Positions 25,181 to 34,612 of a stretch of 50,070 bases of DNA are shown here, in pieces. The notes under the pieces were generated by a model that ran no database searches, was not told the DNA's origin, and saw only the letters and a list, made by a program, of their open reading frames with translations. Source of the DNA: Salinicola halimionae (GTDB taxonomy: Bacteria; Pseudomonadota; Gammaproteobacteria; Pseudomonadales; Halomonadaceae); NCBI RefSeq assembly GCF_003206065.1, contig NZ_PZJQ01000004.1, positions 964,581 to 1,014,650 of the forward strand, given 5' to 3'. Numbering within the stretch: position 1 is the stretch's first letter; each line of letters opens with the position of its first letter. The translations under genes and the position numbers were made by a program.

Positions 25181-27076
25181 ATGCGTAAACGTCGGGAAAA
25201 CGTCAAGAATCACGAACGCGAGGTTCGTGTTTTCCGTAATCGTTCGCTAGTTGCGGTACTGATCATCGTGTTGATGGCAGGAAGCCTTCTTTCCCGATTG
25301 TTCTACCTGCAGGTGATCGAGCACGACGTCTTTATTACCCGCTCCGACAGCAATCGTATGCGAGTCGAGCCATTACCTCCACGGCGCGGTCTGATCTATG
25401 ACCGTAACGGCAAGCTGCTGGCGGAAAACCGTCCGACCTACAACCTCACCATCGTGCGTGAGCGTGTCGACGATCTCGATACCACATTGCAGCGTCTGAT
25501 CGATATTCTCGATCTGCCCGAGAGCGAAGTGGATGCCTTTCGCGCGCGTTCTCTTCAGCGCCAGCGTCCCTACCAGCCAGCGCTATTAATGAGCGATCTG
25601 AGTGAAGATCAGATCGCACGTCTGGCGGTGAACCGCTACCTGTTAACCGGGGTCGAGGTAGAGGCGCAATTGATGCGTTATTATCCTGATCCGATCGTGA
25701 TGTCGCACGTGCTGGGTTATGTCGGACGCATCAACACCGATGAATTGGCCGAGCTGGATCCGGGCAACTACGCAGGCACTCACTTCATCGGCAAGACGGG
25801 AGTCGAGTCCACCTACGAGGACCATCTGCATGGCAAGGCCGGTCTGCGCAAGGTCGAGACCAACGCCCGTGGGAGAGTCTTGCGCGAGCTGGATCGGGAC
25901 CCGTCTGTGCCGGGCAAGGACATCGAACTGACCATCGATAGTCGCCTCCAGCACATGGCCTACGATCTGCTGGACGGCCGGCGGGGCGCAATCGTCGCGA
26001 TTCAGCCCAAGACGGGCGATATCCTCGCGATGGTCTCGGCGCCGGGTTTCGACATCAACAAGTTCGTGACCGGGATCTCTTACAAGGACTATCGGGCCCT
26101 GCAGGACAATCTCGATCTGCCGCTCTATAACCGCGCGGTTCGTGGCCAGTATCCGCCGGGATCTACCATCAAGCCATTCGAGGCGCTGGGAGCCCTGCAG
26201 AATAGGGTAGTCAAGCCCAATGACATCATTTACGACCCCGGCTATTTCCAACTGCCCAACGATACGCGGCGCTACCATAACTGGCTGCGTTGGGGGCATG
26301 GCCGTGTCGATCTCGAGCGAGCGCTGGAAGTTTCCAACAACACCTACTTCTACACCATGGCTTACCGGCTGGGTATCGACCGGCTCTCGACCATCATGCA
26401 CCAGTTCGGTTTTGGCGAGATCACCTCGTTGGATGTCCAGGGCGCCTCGCCGGGCCTGATGCCATCGCGGGAATGGAAACGCGACAAATACAACCAGGTC
26501 TGGTATCCCGGCGAAACTCTATCCGCGGGTATCGGCCAGGGATATTTCATGGCAACACCGTTGCAACTGGCGGCAGCCACCGCGACGCTGGCCAATCACG
26601 GGCATTGGGTACGACCTCATCTGGCCAAGCGCGTCGGTGATGAGGCTATCGAGCCGCCGTTTGCGGGTACCAAGCCGGATGTCCAGGTTGATCAGGCACG
26701 CTGGTGGCAGGACGTCTACCGCGGCATGGAGGCGGTTCTCCACGGTTCCGAAGGGACCGCGCGCAAGGTTGGAGCAGGCATGCAGTACGAGATGGCGGCC
26801 AAGACCGGCACGGCTCAGGTCTTTTCGTTGGGCCAGAATCAGAAGTACGACGCCGACGAGCTGACCGAGCGTCTGCGCGATCATGCCCTTTTTATCGGGT
26901 TCGCTCCTGTCGAAGATCCTCAGATCGCGATCGCCGTCATCGTCGAGAACGCCGGCGGCGGGGTGTCCGGGCTCGGCCGTGAGCTAACCGATGCCTGGTT
27001 GCTGCCTGATAGCGCGCTGGAACCGCAGCCGGGCACCACCGTCAATGAAGAAGTCGAGAGTATCGATGGCGATTGA
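25181..27076 (+). CDS. mrdA: penicillin-binding protein 2 (elongasome transpeptidase)
   Basis: PBP2 cross-links lateral-wall peptidoglycan with RodA. The 631-residue protein has a basic cytoplasmic tail, one membrane anchor (SLVAVLIIVLMAGSLLSRLFYL, about residues 23-44, quoted from its edges), a PBP dimer domain with PPRRGLIYDRNGKLLAENRP, and a transpeptidase domain. The nucleophile Ser328 is in STIK and KTGTAQ begins at Lys541. SNN occurs in EVSNNTYFYTMA. rodA overlaps its end by 11 bp, giving the typical mrdA-mrdB unit. Confidence 0.97.
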   Translation: MRKRRENVKNHEREVRVFRNRSLVAVLIIVLMAGSLLSRLFYLQVIEHDVFITRSDSNRMRVEPLPPRRGLIYDRNGKLLAENRPTYNLTIVRERVDDLDTTLQRLIDILDLPESEVDAFRARSLQRQRPYQPALLMSDLSEDQIARLAVNRYLLTGVEVEAQLMRYYPDPIVMSHVLGYVGRINTDELAELDPGNYAGTHFIGKTGVESTYEDHLHGKAGLRKVETNARGRVLRELDRDPSVPGKDIELTIDSRLQHMAYDLLDGRRGAIVAIQPKTGDILAMVSAPGFDINKFVTGISYKDYRALQDNLDLPLYNRAVRGQYPPGSTIKPFEALGALQNRVVKPNDIIYDPGYFQLPNDTRRYHNWLRWGHGRVDLERALEVSNNTYFYTMAYRLGIDRLSTIMHQFGFGEITSLDVQGASPGLMPSREWKRDKYNQVWYPGETLSAGIGQGYFMATPLQLAAATATLANHGHWVRPHLAKRVGDEAIEPPFAGTKPDVQVDQARWWQDVYRGMEAVLHGSEGTARKVGAGMQYEMAAKTGTAQVFSLGQNQKYDADELTERLRDHALFIGFAPVEDPQIAIAVIVENAGGGVSGLGRELTDAWLLPDSALEPQPGTTVNEEVESIDGD

Positions 27077-28208
27077 TTTTCAACGCGTTGCACCGCGAAC
27101 GCAGCGAGCGCGGGTGGGTCGTAAGCGCTCGCTATGGCTGCGACTGCATCTCGATCCATGGCTATTGGCGATTCTGCTACTGCTGATCTCGTTCGGATTG
27201 GTCGTACTCTACAGCGCCAGTGGCATGTCGGCGTCGACGACGATGGCCCAGGCCATTCGCATGGGTGTAGCGCTGGTGGGCGCGGTCGTGATAGCGCAAA
27301 TTTCACCTGGTATTCTCTTTCGCTGGACGCCCGTGGCTTACGGTGCCGGTCTGTTGATGCTCGTCGCCGTGGAGATCATGGGTGATATCGGCATGGGGGC
27401 CCAGCGTTGGCTGGAGATCGGCCCGTTACGGTTTCAGCCCTCGGAACTGATGAAAATCGCCATGCCGATGATGCTGGCAGCCTATCTTCACCGCCGGCCA
27501 TTGCCACCGACCTGGCGCGACCTGGTGGTGTGTGCCGTGATCGTCGGTATTCCGGTACTGCTGATTGCACGCCAGCCGGATCTGGGGACCTCTTTGCTGG
27601 TCACCTGTGCGGCGGTATTCGTGATTCTGCTGGCGGGTCTTTCCTGGAAATTCATTCTCGCCCTGGTCGGCATGGCGGGAGCGGCGATGCCGCTGCTGTG
27701 GATCAACATGCACGACTACCAACGTCAGCGGGTGTTGACCTTTCTCAACCCGGAAAGCGACCCACTGGGCGCCGGATGGAACATCATCCAGTCCAAGACG
27801 GCGATCGGTAGCGGCGGTATCGAGGGCAAGGGCTGGGGTTTGGGAACGCAATCCCAGCTTGAATTTCTGCCCGAGCGTCATACCGACTTCATCGTCGCGG
27901 TGCTCGGTGAGGAGTTCGGCCTGATCGGCATGACTACCATTCTGGTGCTCTACCTGCTGCTGGTCTCGCGCGGGCTGGTGATGGCCAACAACGCGCAGGA
28001 TACCTACGGGCGCCTGTTGGCCGGCAGCATCGTTTTGACCTTCTTCATTTACGTCTTCGTGAATATCGGCATGGTGACCGGCATTCTTCCCGTTGTCGGG
28101 GTGCCGTTACCGCTGGTCAGCTACGGCGGGACCTCCAGCGTGACCTTGATGGCCGGTTTCGGTATTCTCATGTCGATCCACACGCACCGCCGGCTATTGA
28201 CACACTAA
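27066..28208 (+). CDS. mrdB: rod-shape peptidoglycan glycosyltransferase RodA
   Basis: RodA is the SEDS-family glycosyltransferase partner of PBP2. The ATG at 27066 gives 380 residues with a short cytoplasmic N-terminus and about ten membrane spans. Signature segments include LLISFGLVVLYSAS, RWLEIGPLRFQPSELMKIA, ARQPDLGTSL, FLPERHTDFIVAVLGEEFG and the C-terminal GVPLPLVSYGGTSSVTLMAG. It overlaps mrdA upstream, and its stop overlaps the mltB start (TAATG). Confidence 0.96.
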   Translation: MAIDFQRVAPRTQRARVGRKRSLWLRLHLDPWLLAILLLLISFGLVVLYSASGMSASTTMAQAIRMGVALVGAVVIAQISPGILFRWTPVAYGAGLLMLVAVEIMGDIGMGAQRWLEIGPLRFQPSELMKIAMPMMLAAYLHRRPLPPTWRDLVVCAVIVGIPVLLIARQPDLGTSLLVTCAAVFVILLAGLSWKFILALVGMAGAAMPLLWINMHDYQRQRVLTFLNPESDPLGAGWNIIQSKTAIGSGGIEGKGWGLGTQSQLEFLPERHTDFIVAVLGEEFGLIGMTTILVLYLLLVSRGLVMANNAQDTYGRLLAGSIVLTFFIYVFVNIGMVTGILPVVGVPLPLVSYGGTSSVTLMAGFGILMSIHTHRRLLTH

Positions 28209-29275
28209 TGGCGGAAGAGTCGCAGGCAGGGAGTCATTCGCGCATGGCGCTGCGTTGTAAGCAGGAACGCCGGTTCAGCATCACGCTGTTGCTGGCAGGG
28301 CTTTTGTGTTCAGTGATTCCGGCTGTGCAGGCGGAAGAAAACTTCGACCCCGCGACACATCCGCAAGTGCGAGCGATGCTCGACTCGCTCTCCGAGCAAG
28401 GGTTGCCGAGTCGTGAACTGGATGCGGCGATGGTGGCGGCCGAGTACCGACCGCAAGTGCTGGACGCCATGAGTCACGCGGCAGAGCGGCGTCTGCGCTG
28501 GGATGAATACCGCGATATCTTCATCCAGCCACAGCGAATTCAGCAGGGTGTGGCGTTTCTGAAGGCCAACCATGAGGCGCTGGCGCGGGCCGAACGGGTC
28601 TACGGCGTGCCTCCGGAAGTGGTCGTCGCGATTCTGGGAGTCGAAACCCAGTATGGCCGACATAAGGGCACTCACCGGGTGCTGGATTCGCTGTCGACAC
28701 TGGCTTTCCACCATCCCTCCCGCGGAGCGTTCTTTCGCGGCGAGCTGGAGGCGTTCCTCGAGATTACCCTGGGCCAGGGTGTCGATCCGTCGACTTTGTA
28801 TGGATCCTACGCCGGAGCGATGGGCTACCCCCAGTTCATTCCGACAAGTTATCAGGCTTACGCGGTCGATTTCGATGGCGATGGCCTTAAGGATCTATGG
28901 AACAATCCGGTCGATGCCATCGGCAGTATCGCCAACTACTTCAGCGAGCATGGTTGGCAGCGTCATCAACCGGTGCTGGTCGAGGCCGGCGGCCCCGAGA
29001 CGTTGCCACCGTCGATTGGATTCAATGGCACCGAGCCACCGAGTACCCCGGTCGAGGCGCTGAAGCGCGTCGGTATCGAGCCCACGGCAGGTAATCTGGT
29101 ATCCACCGATAAGGTGGTTCCACTGGCGCTGGACTTTGCCGACGGCCATGTCCGCTATGTCATGGGACTGAATAACTTTTACGTGATCACGCGTTATAAC
29201 CATAGTCACCTCTATGCCATGGCAGTCGCCACGCTGGCCCAGCGTATCCAGACGACCCTGGACGAGGGCGCATGA
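28208..29275 (+). CDS. mltB: membrane-bound lytic murein transglycosylase B
   Basis: MltB cleaves peptidoglycan glycan strands to 1,6-anhydroMurNAc products. The 355-residue protein has a signal sequence with hydrophobic ITLLLAGLLCSVIPAVQA but a Cys not in a perfect lipobox. It could therefore be a soluble periplasmic or a lipoprotein form. The catalytic Glu146 lies in ILGVETQYGRHKG. DPSTLYGSYAGAMGYPQFIP and YNHSHLYAMAVATLAQ are family hallmarks. It sits between mrdB and rlpA in the wall-remodelling operon, with overlaps at both ends. Confidence 0.94.
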   Translation: MAEESQAGSHSRMALRCKQERRFSITLLLAGLLCSVIPAVQAEENFDPATHPQVRAMLDSLSEQGLPSRELDAAMVAAEYRPQVLDAMSHAAERRLRWDEYRDIFIQPQRIQQGVAFLKANHEALARAERVYGVPPEVVVAILGVETQYGRHKGTHRVLDSLSTLAFHHPSRGAFFRGELEAFLEITLGQGVDPSTLYGSYAGAMGYPQFIPTSYQAYAVDFDGDGLKDLWNNPVDAIGSIANYFSEHGWQRHQPVLVEAGGPETLPPSIGFNGTEPPSTPVEALKRVGIEPTAGNLVSTDKVVPLALDFADGHVRYVMGLNNFYVITRYNHSHLYAMAVATLAQRIQTTLDEGA

Positions 29276-30387
29276 CGTTCTGGTACGGCGCTAACTGGCG
29301 GGGGCTTGGCGCGATGCTGGCCCTATCGCTGCTGGTCGGGTGTGCCGGTGGTGGAGGCTCGCAGAGCGGCGGCGGACGCTATTCGATGGACCGGGATGCC
29401 TATCCGGATACCCCTGAAGACGTGGCCAACGTTCCGGATGCGGTGCCCAAGGTCGAGCCTCGTTCCAGGAGCGGCAACCGCTCGAGCTATTCCGTCTGGG
29501 GCAAGACCTATCACGTGCTCGACGACCCCACCGGTTACACGGCCGAAGGTCGTGCTTCCTGGTACGGGGTCAAGTTTCAGGGCTACGACACCGCGAATGG
29601 CGAGACCTATGACATGTACAAGATGTCGGCGGCACATCGTTCGTTGCCATTGCCGACCTATGCGCGAGTCACCAACCTCGACAACGGCCGCAAGGTCATC
29701 GTGCGAGTGAACGACCGTGGTCCATTTCACAGCGATAGATTGATCGACCTTTCCTATGCCGCGGCCGCGCGCCTGGGCATCCTGAAAGGCGGTACCGGTC
29801 GAGTGAAGGTCGAGGCGATCGATCCCGTTGCCTGGGCTCGTGATCATGGGCGTTCGGACGATTCGTCGACGCGCTTGGCTCGTAACGATGCCGCTTCACG
29901 GCCCGTAGCCGAGCCGCCCCGGTCGTCATCCATTCAGGCGCTGAAAACGAACGCCTCCCGTCATGACTCGAATCTGGACTACGAGTCGAGTATCGACCCG
30001 GTTCTCGCGGCGGCCGATGACGGCATGGCGAGCTCGCGCGCGCCTTCGCCTTCTCTGTCGGCAGCGTCGAACACCGGGGCGTTGAACCCGGGGGCGTCAA
30101 ACATAGGCGCGTCGAGCGGGGCGGCGTCGATGACGACCCCGAAGGCTACCTCGGCGGCAGGGCGTCGTTATCTTCAAGTGGCCGCGCTGGGTTCGCAAAC
30201 CGGGGCCGAAGCGTTGAAAAGCCGGCTGCAGGGCTTGCTGTCGCAGCCGGTTCGCATTGACAATGCGTCTCCTCTCTATCGTGTCCAGGTCGGGCCTATC
30301 AATGACCTGGCGTCGCTCGAATCCATCAGGGCTACCCTGCGAGACGCCGGCTACGGCCAAGTGTTCTTGGTAGCGCCCACTCAGTAA
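29272..30387 (+). CDS. rlpA: septal-ring lytic transglycosylase RlpA family lipoprotein with SPOR domain
   Basis: The 371-residue lipoprotein has a signal with lipobox LVGC near residue 24 and a double-psi beta-barrel domain (about 95-190). This includes GRASWYGVKFQGYDTANGE, where active-site residues lie, and VIVRVNDRGPFHSDRLIDLS. A low-complexity Ser/Ala/Gly/Asn linker (about 225-295) follows, and then a C-terminal SPOR domain starting RYLQVAALGSQTGAEALKSR that binds denuded glycans at the septum. It starts in ATGA overlap with mltB. Pseudomonas RlpA cleaves naked glycan; the same role is inferred here. Confidence 0.93.
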   Translation: MTFWYGANWRGLGAMLALSLLVGCAGGGGSQSGGGRYSMDRDAYPDTPEDVANVPDAVPKVEPRSRSGNRSSYSVWGKTYHVLDDPTGYTAEGRASWYGVKFQGYDTANGETYDMYKMSAAHRSLPLPTYARVTNLDNGRKVIVRVNDRGPFHSDRLIDLSYAAAARLGILKGGTGRVKVEAIDPVAWARDHGRSDDSSTRLARNDAASRPVAEPPRSSSIQALKTNASRHDSNLDYESSIDPVLAAADDGMASSRAPSPSLSAASNTGALNPGASNIGASSGAASMTTPKATSAAGRRYLQVAALGSQTGAEALKSRLQGLLSQPVRIDNASPLYRVQVGPINDLASLESIRATLRDAGYGQVFLVAPTQ

Positions 30388-30414
30388 CCCTCGTCCAGTG
30401 AGAACCCGATTGTC

Positions 30415-31635
30415 ATGAAAGCGTTGTTCACTTCATCTGTTTCACGCCTGGTCATCTCCGCATCGCTATGTCTGGGACTGCTTTCATCTCCGGCCAGCGC
30501 CCAGCAGCCCACCCCGGATAGCCAGATGTCGAAGACCAATCCGGAGCCGGGCCAATTGATTCCGTCGCCGCCCGATCTGGCTGCCTCTTCGTGGGTGCTG
30601 ATGGATGCCTCCACAGGTCAATTGCTGGTCAATCACAATGGCGACCAACGCATACCGCCAGCGAGTCTGACCAAGATGATGACGGCCTATATCGTCGAGC
30701 AGGAAATCGACGGTGGCAGCATCTCCGATAGCGACATGGTCAGTATCAGTGAAAATGCGTGGCGTACCGGCGGCTCCCGCATGTTCATTCAGGAAGGCAC
30801 GCAGGTTAGTGTCGAGAATCTGCTGCGTGGCGTGGTAGTGCAATCCGGCAACGATGCCAGTGTGGCGCTATCGGAATACGTTGCGGGTAGCGAATCGGCC
30901 TTCGCGGATCTGATGAATCAGCAGGCCCAGCGTCTGGGTATGCAGAACACTCACTTCATGAACCCCACCGGGCTGCCGCACGACGATCATTACTCATCCG
31001 CTCACGATCTGTCGATTCTGGCGCGCCATATCATCACGGACTTCCCTGATCACTATCAGGTCTATTCCGAAAAGTACTTCACTTACAACGATATTCGTCA
31101 GCCCAATCGCAATCGTCTGCTGTGGCGCGATCCGGATGTCGATGGCTTGAAGACTGGGCATACCGAAGCTGCCGGCTACTGCCTCGTTGCCTCTGCCAAG
31201 AAGCAGGACACTCGCCTGATCGCGGTGGTCATGGGGACCAACTCCGACGAGGCCCGTGCCGCGGAAACCCAGCGTCTGCTCAATTACGGGTTTCGTTTCT
31301 TCCAGACTCGCAAGCTCTACGATGCCGGTTCCGTGCTCAATGAAGCGCGAGTCTGGGGTGGCGACAGCGACACCGTTCGTCTCGGCGTTCAAAACGAAGT
31401 GAGCATGACCGTGCCGCGAGGCAGCGCCGACAACCTGACCGCACGCCTCAATCTGCCGGAGACGCTGCATGCGCCGATTCAGGCAGGGCAACAGGTGGGC
31501 ACGCTGGAGATCAAATCCGGTGACGAAGTGCTGGGTCAGGAGCCGCTGGTGGCACTCGAAGGTGTCGAAGAGGGCAGCATCTTCAAGCGTGTCTGGGACT
31601 CGATCGTGCTGTTCGTGACCGGGCTTTTCGACTAA
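30415..31635 (+). CDS. dacA: D-alanyl-D-alanine carboxypeptidase (PBP5/6 type)
   Basis: DacA trims the terminal D-Ala from pentapeptides. The 406-residue protein has a cleavable signal (SASLCLGLLSSPASAQQ). The nucleophile Ser84 is in SLTK (84-87), SGN begins at Ser144 and KTG at Lys246. The C-terminal beta domain precedes an amphipathic anchor, RVWDSIVLFVTGLFD, for membrane attachment. It is placed after rlpA, completing the wall-remodelling series. Confidence 0.97.
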   Translation: MKALFTSSVSRLVISASLCLGLLSSPASAQQPTPDSQMSKTNPEPGQLIPSPPDLAASSWVLMDASTGQLLVNHNGDQRIPPASLTKMMTAYIVEQEIDGGSISDSDMVSISENAWRTGGSRMFIQEGTQVSVENLLRGVVVQSGNDASVALSEYVAGSESAFADLMNQQAQRLGMQNTHFMNPTGLPHDDHYSSAHDLSILARHIITDFPDHYQVYSEKYFTYNDIRQPNRNRLLWRDPDVDGLKTGHTEAAGYCLVASAKKQDTRLIAVVMGTNSDEARAAETQRLLNYGFRFFQTRKLYDAGSVLNEARVWGGDSDTVRLGVQNEVSMTVPRGSADNLTARLNLPETLHAPIQAGQQVGTLEIKSGDEVLGQEPLVALEGVEEGSIFKRVWDSIVLFVTGLFD

Positions 31636-31802
31636 GGCTCGTTGGCAAATCGGGATGAGGTCAGCCGAGGCCGTCCTTGGTGTCGCCTGCGGGTGGCGCC
31701 TCTGTCCCGATGCTCCGACGGTCCACTCTCGACTGGCATCAGTTGGTGAGCGGGTTAATGTTGAGTAGAATGGTCGGAAATCGATTGCAGTGTCTGAATG
31801 CC

Positions 31803-32129
31803 ATGACCCAGAGACCCAAGCTTCAAAAGCCCAAGAGCCGAGGATCCCAGACGCCGAATGATGTCGATCTTCCCCGGCCCAAAGTCGAGTTTCCTTGCGA
31901 TTATCCCATACGGGTGGTCGGCGATGCCGCCGAGGACTTCGTGTCGGCTGTCAGCGAGGTGATCGCACGCCACGCACCAGGCTTCGATCCGGCATCGGTC
32001 AAACTGACCGACAGTCGCAACGCGCGCTTCCAGTCGATCCGTGCCGTCATTCATGCCACTGGGGAGGCGCAACTAGATGCGTTGTTCCAGGATCTGAAGG
32101 CTACCGGCCGCGTTCACATGGTGCTGTGA
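31803..32129 (+). CDS. ybeD: YbeD-type DUF493 protein
   Basis: The ATG at 31803 gives 108 residues; upstream in-frame sequence to 31677 has no family resemblance. The core [21 protein letters not shown], then [18 protein letters not shown] and [15 protein letters not shown], matches DUF493/YbeD, a small alpha/beta fold of ferredoxin-like topology. The N-terminal 35 residues are longer and more basic than in E. coli YbeD. It lies directly before lipB, its usual place between dacA and lipB. Function is not firmly established; an allosteric ACT-like role has been proposed. Confidence 0.88.
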   Translation: MTQRPKLQKPKSRGSQTPNDVDLPRPKVEFPCDYPIRVVGDAAEDFVSAVSEVIARHAPGFDPASVKLTDSRNARFQSIRAVIHATGEAQLDALFQDLKATGRVHMVL

Positions 32130-32134
32130 CACTA

Positions 32135-32821
32135 ATGTCGTCGCTTCCGCTCTATCGTCTCGGGCGTCAGCCCTATCTGCCGGTGTGGCAAGCGATGTCG
32201 CGCTTCACCGACGAGCGCACGGCCGAGTCGCCGGATCAGCTGTGGCTGGTCGAGCACGAGCCGGTCTTCACCCAAGGGCGTGCCGGCAAGCCGGAACATC
32301 TGTTGACTCCGGGAGATATTCCCGTCGTCGCCAGTGATCGTGGCGGTCAGGTGACCTATCATGGCCCCGGCCAGGTTGTGCTCTATCCGCTACTCGATGT
32401 GCGCCGGCGGGGGCTTGGCGTGCGGGAGCTGGTGACGTTGCTCGAGAATGCGGTTATCGATCTACTGGCGATGCATGACATCGATGCGAAAGCCCGAGCG
32501 GATGCGCCCGGTGTCTATGTCGGTGCGGAAAAGATCGCTTCCTTGGGGCTGCGCATTCGTCGGGGCTGCAGCTTTCACGGCGTTGCTCTCAATATCGATA
32601 TGGATCTGTCGCCATTCGCGCGGATCAACCCGTGTGGCTATGCCGGCCTCGCGATGACGCAGTTACGCAACCATGTGTCCGGACCGCTCTCATTGACTTG
32701 CGAGGCCGAGCAGCTGGCGGCATGTTTTGCGCGGCGGCTGTCTGCGACGCTCGACGTGCAGACGCGATGGCCTCAGGCTTTTGAGCCGCCACAGGCTTTT
32801 GAACCGTTAGCGACTACCTAG
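32135..32821 (+). CDS. lipB: octanoyl-[ACP]:protein N-octanoyltransferase
   Basis: LipB transfers octanoate from ACP to lipoyl domains. The ATG at 32135, 6 bp after the ybeD stop, gives 228 residues. Motifs are [35 protein letters not shown], the lysine loop [18 protein letters not shown] and the acyl-thioester Cys167 in [16 protein letters not shown]. The extreme C-terminus carries a duplicated hexapeptide, [12 protein letters not shown]. Confidence 0.96.
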   Translation: MSSLPLYRLGRQPYLPVWQAMSRFTDERTAESPDQLWLVEHEPVFTQGRAGKPEHLLTPGDIPVVASDRGGQVTYHGPGQVVLYPLLDVRRRGLGVRELVTLLENAVIDLLAMHDIDAKARADAPGVYVGAEKIASLGLRIRRGCSFHGVALNIDMDLSPFARINPCGYAGLAMTQLRNHVSGPLSLTCEAEQLAACFARRLSATLDVQTRWPQAFEPPQAFEPLATT

Positions 32822-32855
32822 CTATCGGCGTTCTACGACTATCAGGAAGGGACCT

Positions 32856-33845
32856 ATGACCGAGACGACCGTCATGTCAACGCCCGAAACCAAGAAGCCG
32901 GCCCGCGCCGAGCGCGGCGTCAAGTTGCGCGGAGCCGACAAGGTGTCGCGGATCCCCGTCAAGGTCATTCCGACCGAAACGCTGCCGAAAAAACCGGATT
33001 GGTTGCGCGTGCGCATGCCGGTTTCTCCGCAGGTCACGCATATCAAGCAGACGCTGCGCAAGCACGGGCTGCATACGGTCTGTGAAGAAGCCTCGTGTCC
33101 CAATCTTGGTGAATGTTTCAGTGGTGGCACGGCGACCTTCATGATCATGGGTGATATCTGCACCCGCCGCTGCCCGTTCTGCGACGTGGCACATGGACGC
33201 CCCAACGCGCTCAACGAAAACGAGCCTCGCGAGCTGGCCGAAGCCATTGCCGAAATGCGGCTCAACTATGTGGTGGTAACTTCTGTCGATCGTGACGACA
33301 TGCGCGATGGCGGGGCGCAGCATTTTGCCAACTGCATCCGCGAGATTCGTCGTGATAGCCCGAATATCGAGATCGAAGTGCTGGTGCCCGATTTTCGTGG
33401 TCGTATGCAGGTGGCTCTCGACATTCTGGAAGGAGAGGCTCCAGACGTCTTCAACCATAACCTGGAAACCGTCCCTTCGCTTTATCGTAAGGTGCGTCCC
33501 GGTGCGGACTATCAATGGTCGCTGGATTTGTTGAAAGGTTACAAGGCCCGTCGTCCGGAAGTGATGACCAAATCGGGTTTGATGCTTGGGGTCGGCGAGA
33601 CCGACGATCAGGTCATCGAGGTGATGCGCGATCTACGTGCGCATGATGTCGATATGCTGACGCTGGGCCAGTACATGCAGCCTTCACGCAACCACTTGGC
33701 GATCGATCGCTGGGTACATCCCGATACCTTCGACTGGTTCGCCGAGCAGGCTAGGGCGCTGGGTTTCAAGCATGTCGCATCGGGGCCGTTGGTACGCTCT
33801 TCCTATCATGCCGACAAGCAGGCGCATGGCGTCGAGGTAAAATAA
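32856..33845 (+). CDS. lipA: lipoyl synthase
   Basis: LipA is a radical-SAM enzyme inserting two sulfurs into octanoyl lipoyl domains. In 329 residues it has the auxiliary cluster cysteines C76, C81 and C87 ([12 protein letters not shown]) and the radical-SAM triad C102, C106 and C109 (CTRRCPFC). The C-terminal RSSYHADKQ serine ligand is present. AGGAAGGGACC precedes the start. It closes the long plus-strand block and is followed by a strong terminator. Confidence 0.97.
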   Translation: MTETTVMSTPETKKPARAERGVKLRGADKVSRIPVKVIPTETLPKKPDWLRVRMPVSPQVTHIKQTLRKHGLHTVCEEASCPNLGECFSGGTATFMIMGDICTRRCPFCDVAHGRPNALNENEPRELAEAIAEMRLNYVVVTSVDRDDMRDGGAQHFANCIREIRRDSPNIEIEVLVPDFRGRMQVALDILEGEAPDVFNHNLETVPSLYRKVRPGADYQWSLDLLKGYKARRPEVMTKSGLMLGVGETDDQVIEVMRDLRAHDVDMLTLGQYMQPSRNHLAIDRWVHPDTFDWFAEQARALGFKHVASGPLVRSSYHADKQAHGVEVK

Positions 33846-33881
33846 GTCCAGAGGTTCAGGATCGACGTCATGGACATATGG

Positions 33882-33919
33882 ACGGGTCTGCCGGATTACC
33901 GGCAGACCCGTTTTGTTTC
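33882..33919 (+). terminator. rho-independent terminator of the lipA operon
   Basis: ACGGGTCTGCCG, loop GATTAC and CGGCAGACCCGT form a perfect 12-bp stem followed by TTTGTTT. It starts 37 bp after the lipA stop and ends the transcription unit. Confidence 0.92.
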
Positions 33920-34066
33920 GCCCGGTTCGAATGTGCAGCTCGTCAATTCCACCGGCGATGCATCCGGTGGCTCGTCATCGGCGTATCAATGAGGTCGCTT
34001 GGCAAGCGGCTCGACAGCTTTCTCATGATCCCCCGATCGTTTTCTCGGTTCTAAAGAGTTCGCATT

Positions 34067-34612
34067 ATGATTGCACCGGATATTCCTCGCGAAGAAACAG
34101 CACGTCTGATTGCCTTGCGCGATCTTCAATTGCTCGATTCGGACGCTGATAAAGGTTTCGATCGACTGACCGAGTTGGCGACGCAGATCTTCGATGTCCC
34201 GATGTCGATGATCACGCTGATCGACGAGGATCGTCAGTGGTTCAAATCGCGTCAGGGGCTCAAGGTTTGCGAGACGCCGCGACGGATCTCGTTCTGTGGG
34301 CATGTCGTTGCCGATGGGCAGCCGATGGTGGTCAACAACGCACTGCGGGATCCCCGGTTTTCGGACAATCCGCTGGTGACGGGATCGCCTTTCATCCGGT
34401 TTTACGCTGGATTTCCGCTATTCGTGGCGCCGGACGTCTGTGTGGGAACGCTATGCCTGATAGGCACGCTGCCGCGAGCCTTCGAGGATACCGATATGGA
34501 TCGGCTGAAGCTGCTTGCGGCCCAGGCCGAGGAGTTGATTCAGTTGCACGTGTTGCGCGCTCAGGCACGCCTGCGTGAAGCACCTGTAGCCCCGGTCGAT
34601 GACGCTGGCTAA
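34067..34612 (+). CDS. stand-alone GAF-domain protein
   Basis: The 181-residue protein is essentially one GAF domain: a helical lead-in (EETARLIALRDLQLLDSDAD), FDRLTELATQIFDVPMSMIT, DRQWFKSRQGL, SFCGHVVADGQPMVV, FYAGFPL and GTLCLIGTLPR. A C-terminal helix follows. No output domain (HTH, GGDEF, kinase) is attached, so it probably binds a small ligand or partners another protein. It is convergent with the LysR gene and shares CTAA with it at the stops (34609-34612). Ligand unknown. Confidence 0.85.
   Translation: MIAPDIPREETARLIALRDLQLLDSDADKGFDRLTELATQIFDVPMSMITLIDEDRQWFKSRQGLKVCETPRRISFCGHVVADGQPMVVNNALRDPRFSDNPLVTGSPFIRFYAGFPLFVAPDVCVGTLCLIGTLPRAFEDTDMDRLKLLAAQAEELIQLHVLRAQARLREAPVAPVDDAG

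Noticed and set aside
33949-33970. CCACCGG/CCGGTGG inverted repeat after the lipA terminator
   Set aside because: There is no T-run and no adjacent gene end; the real terminator is just upstream.
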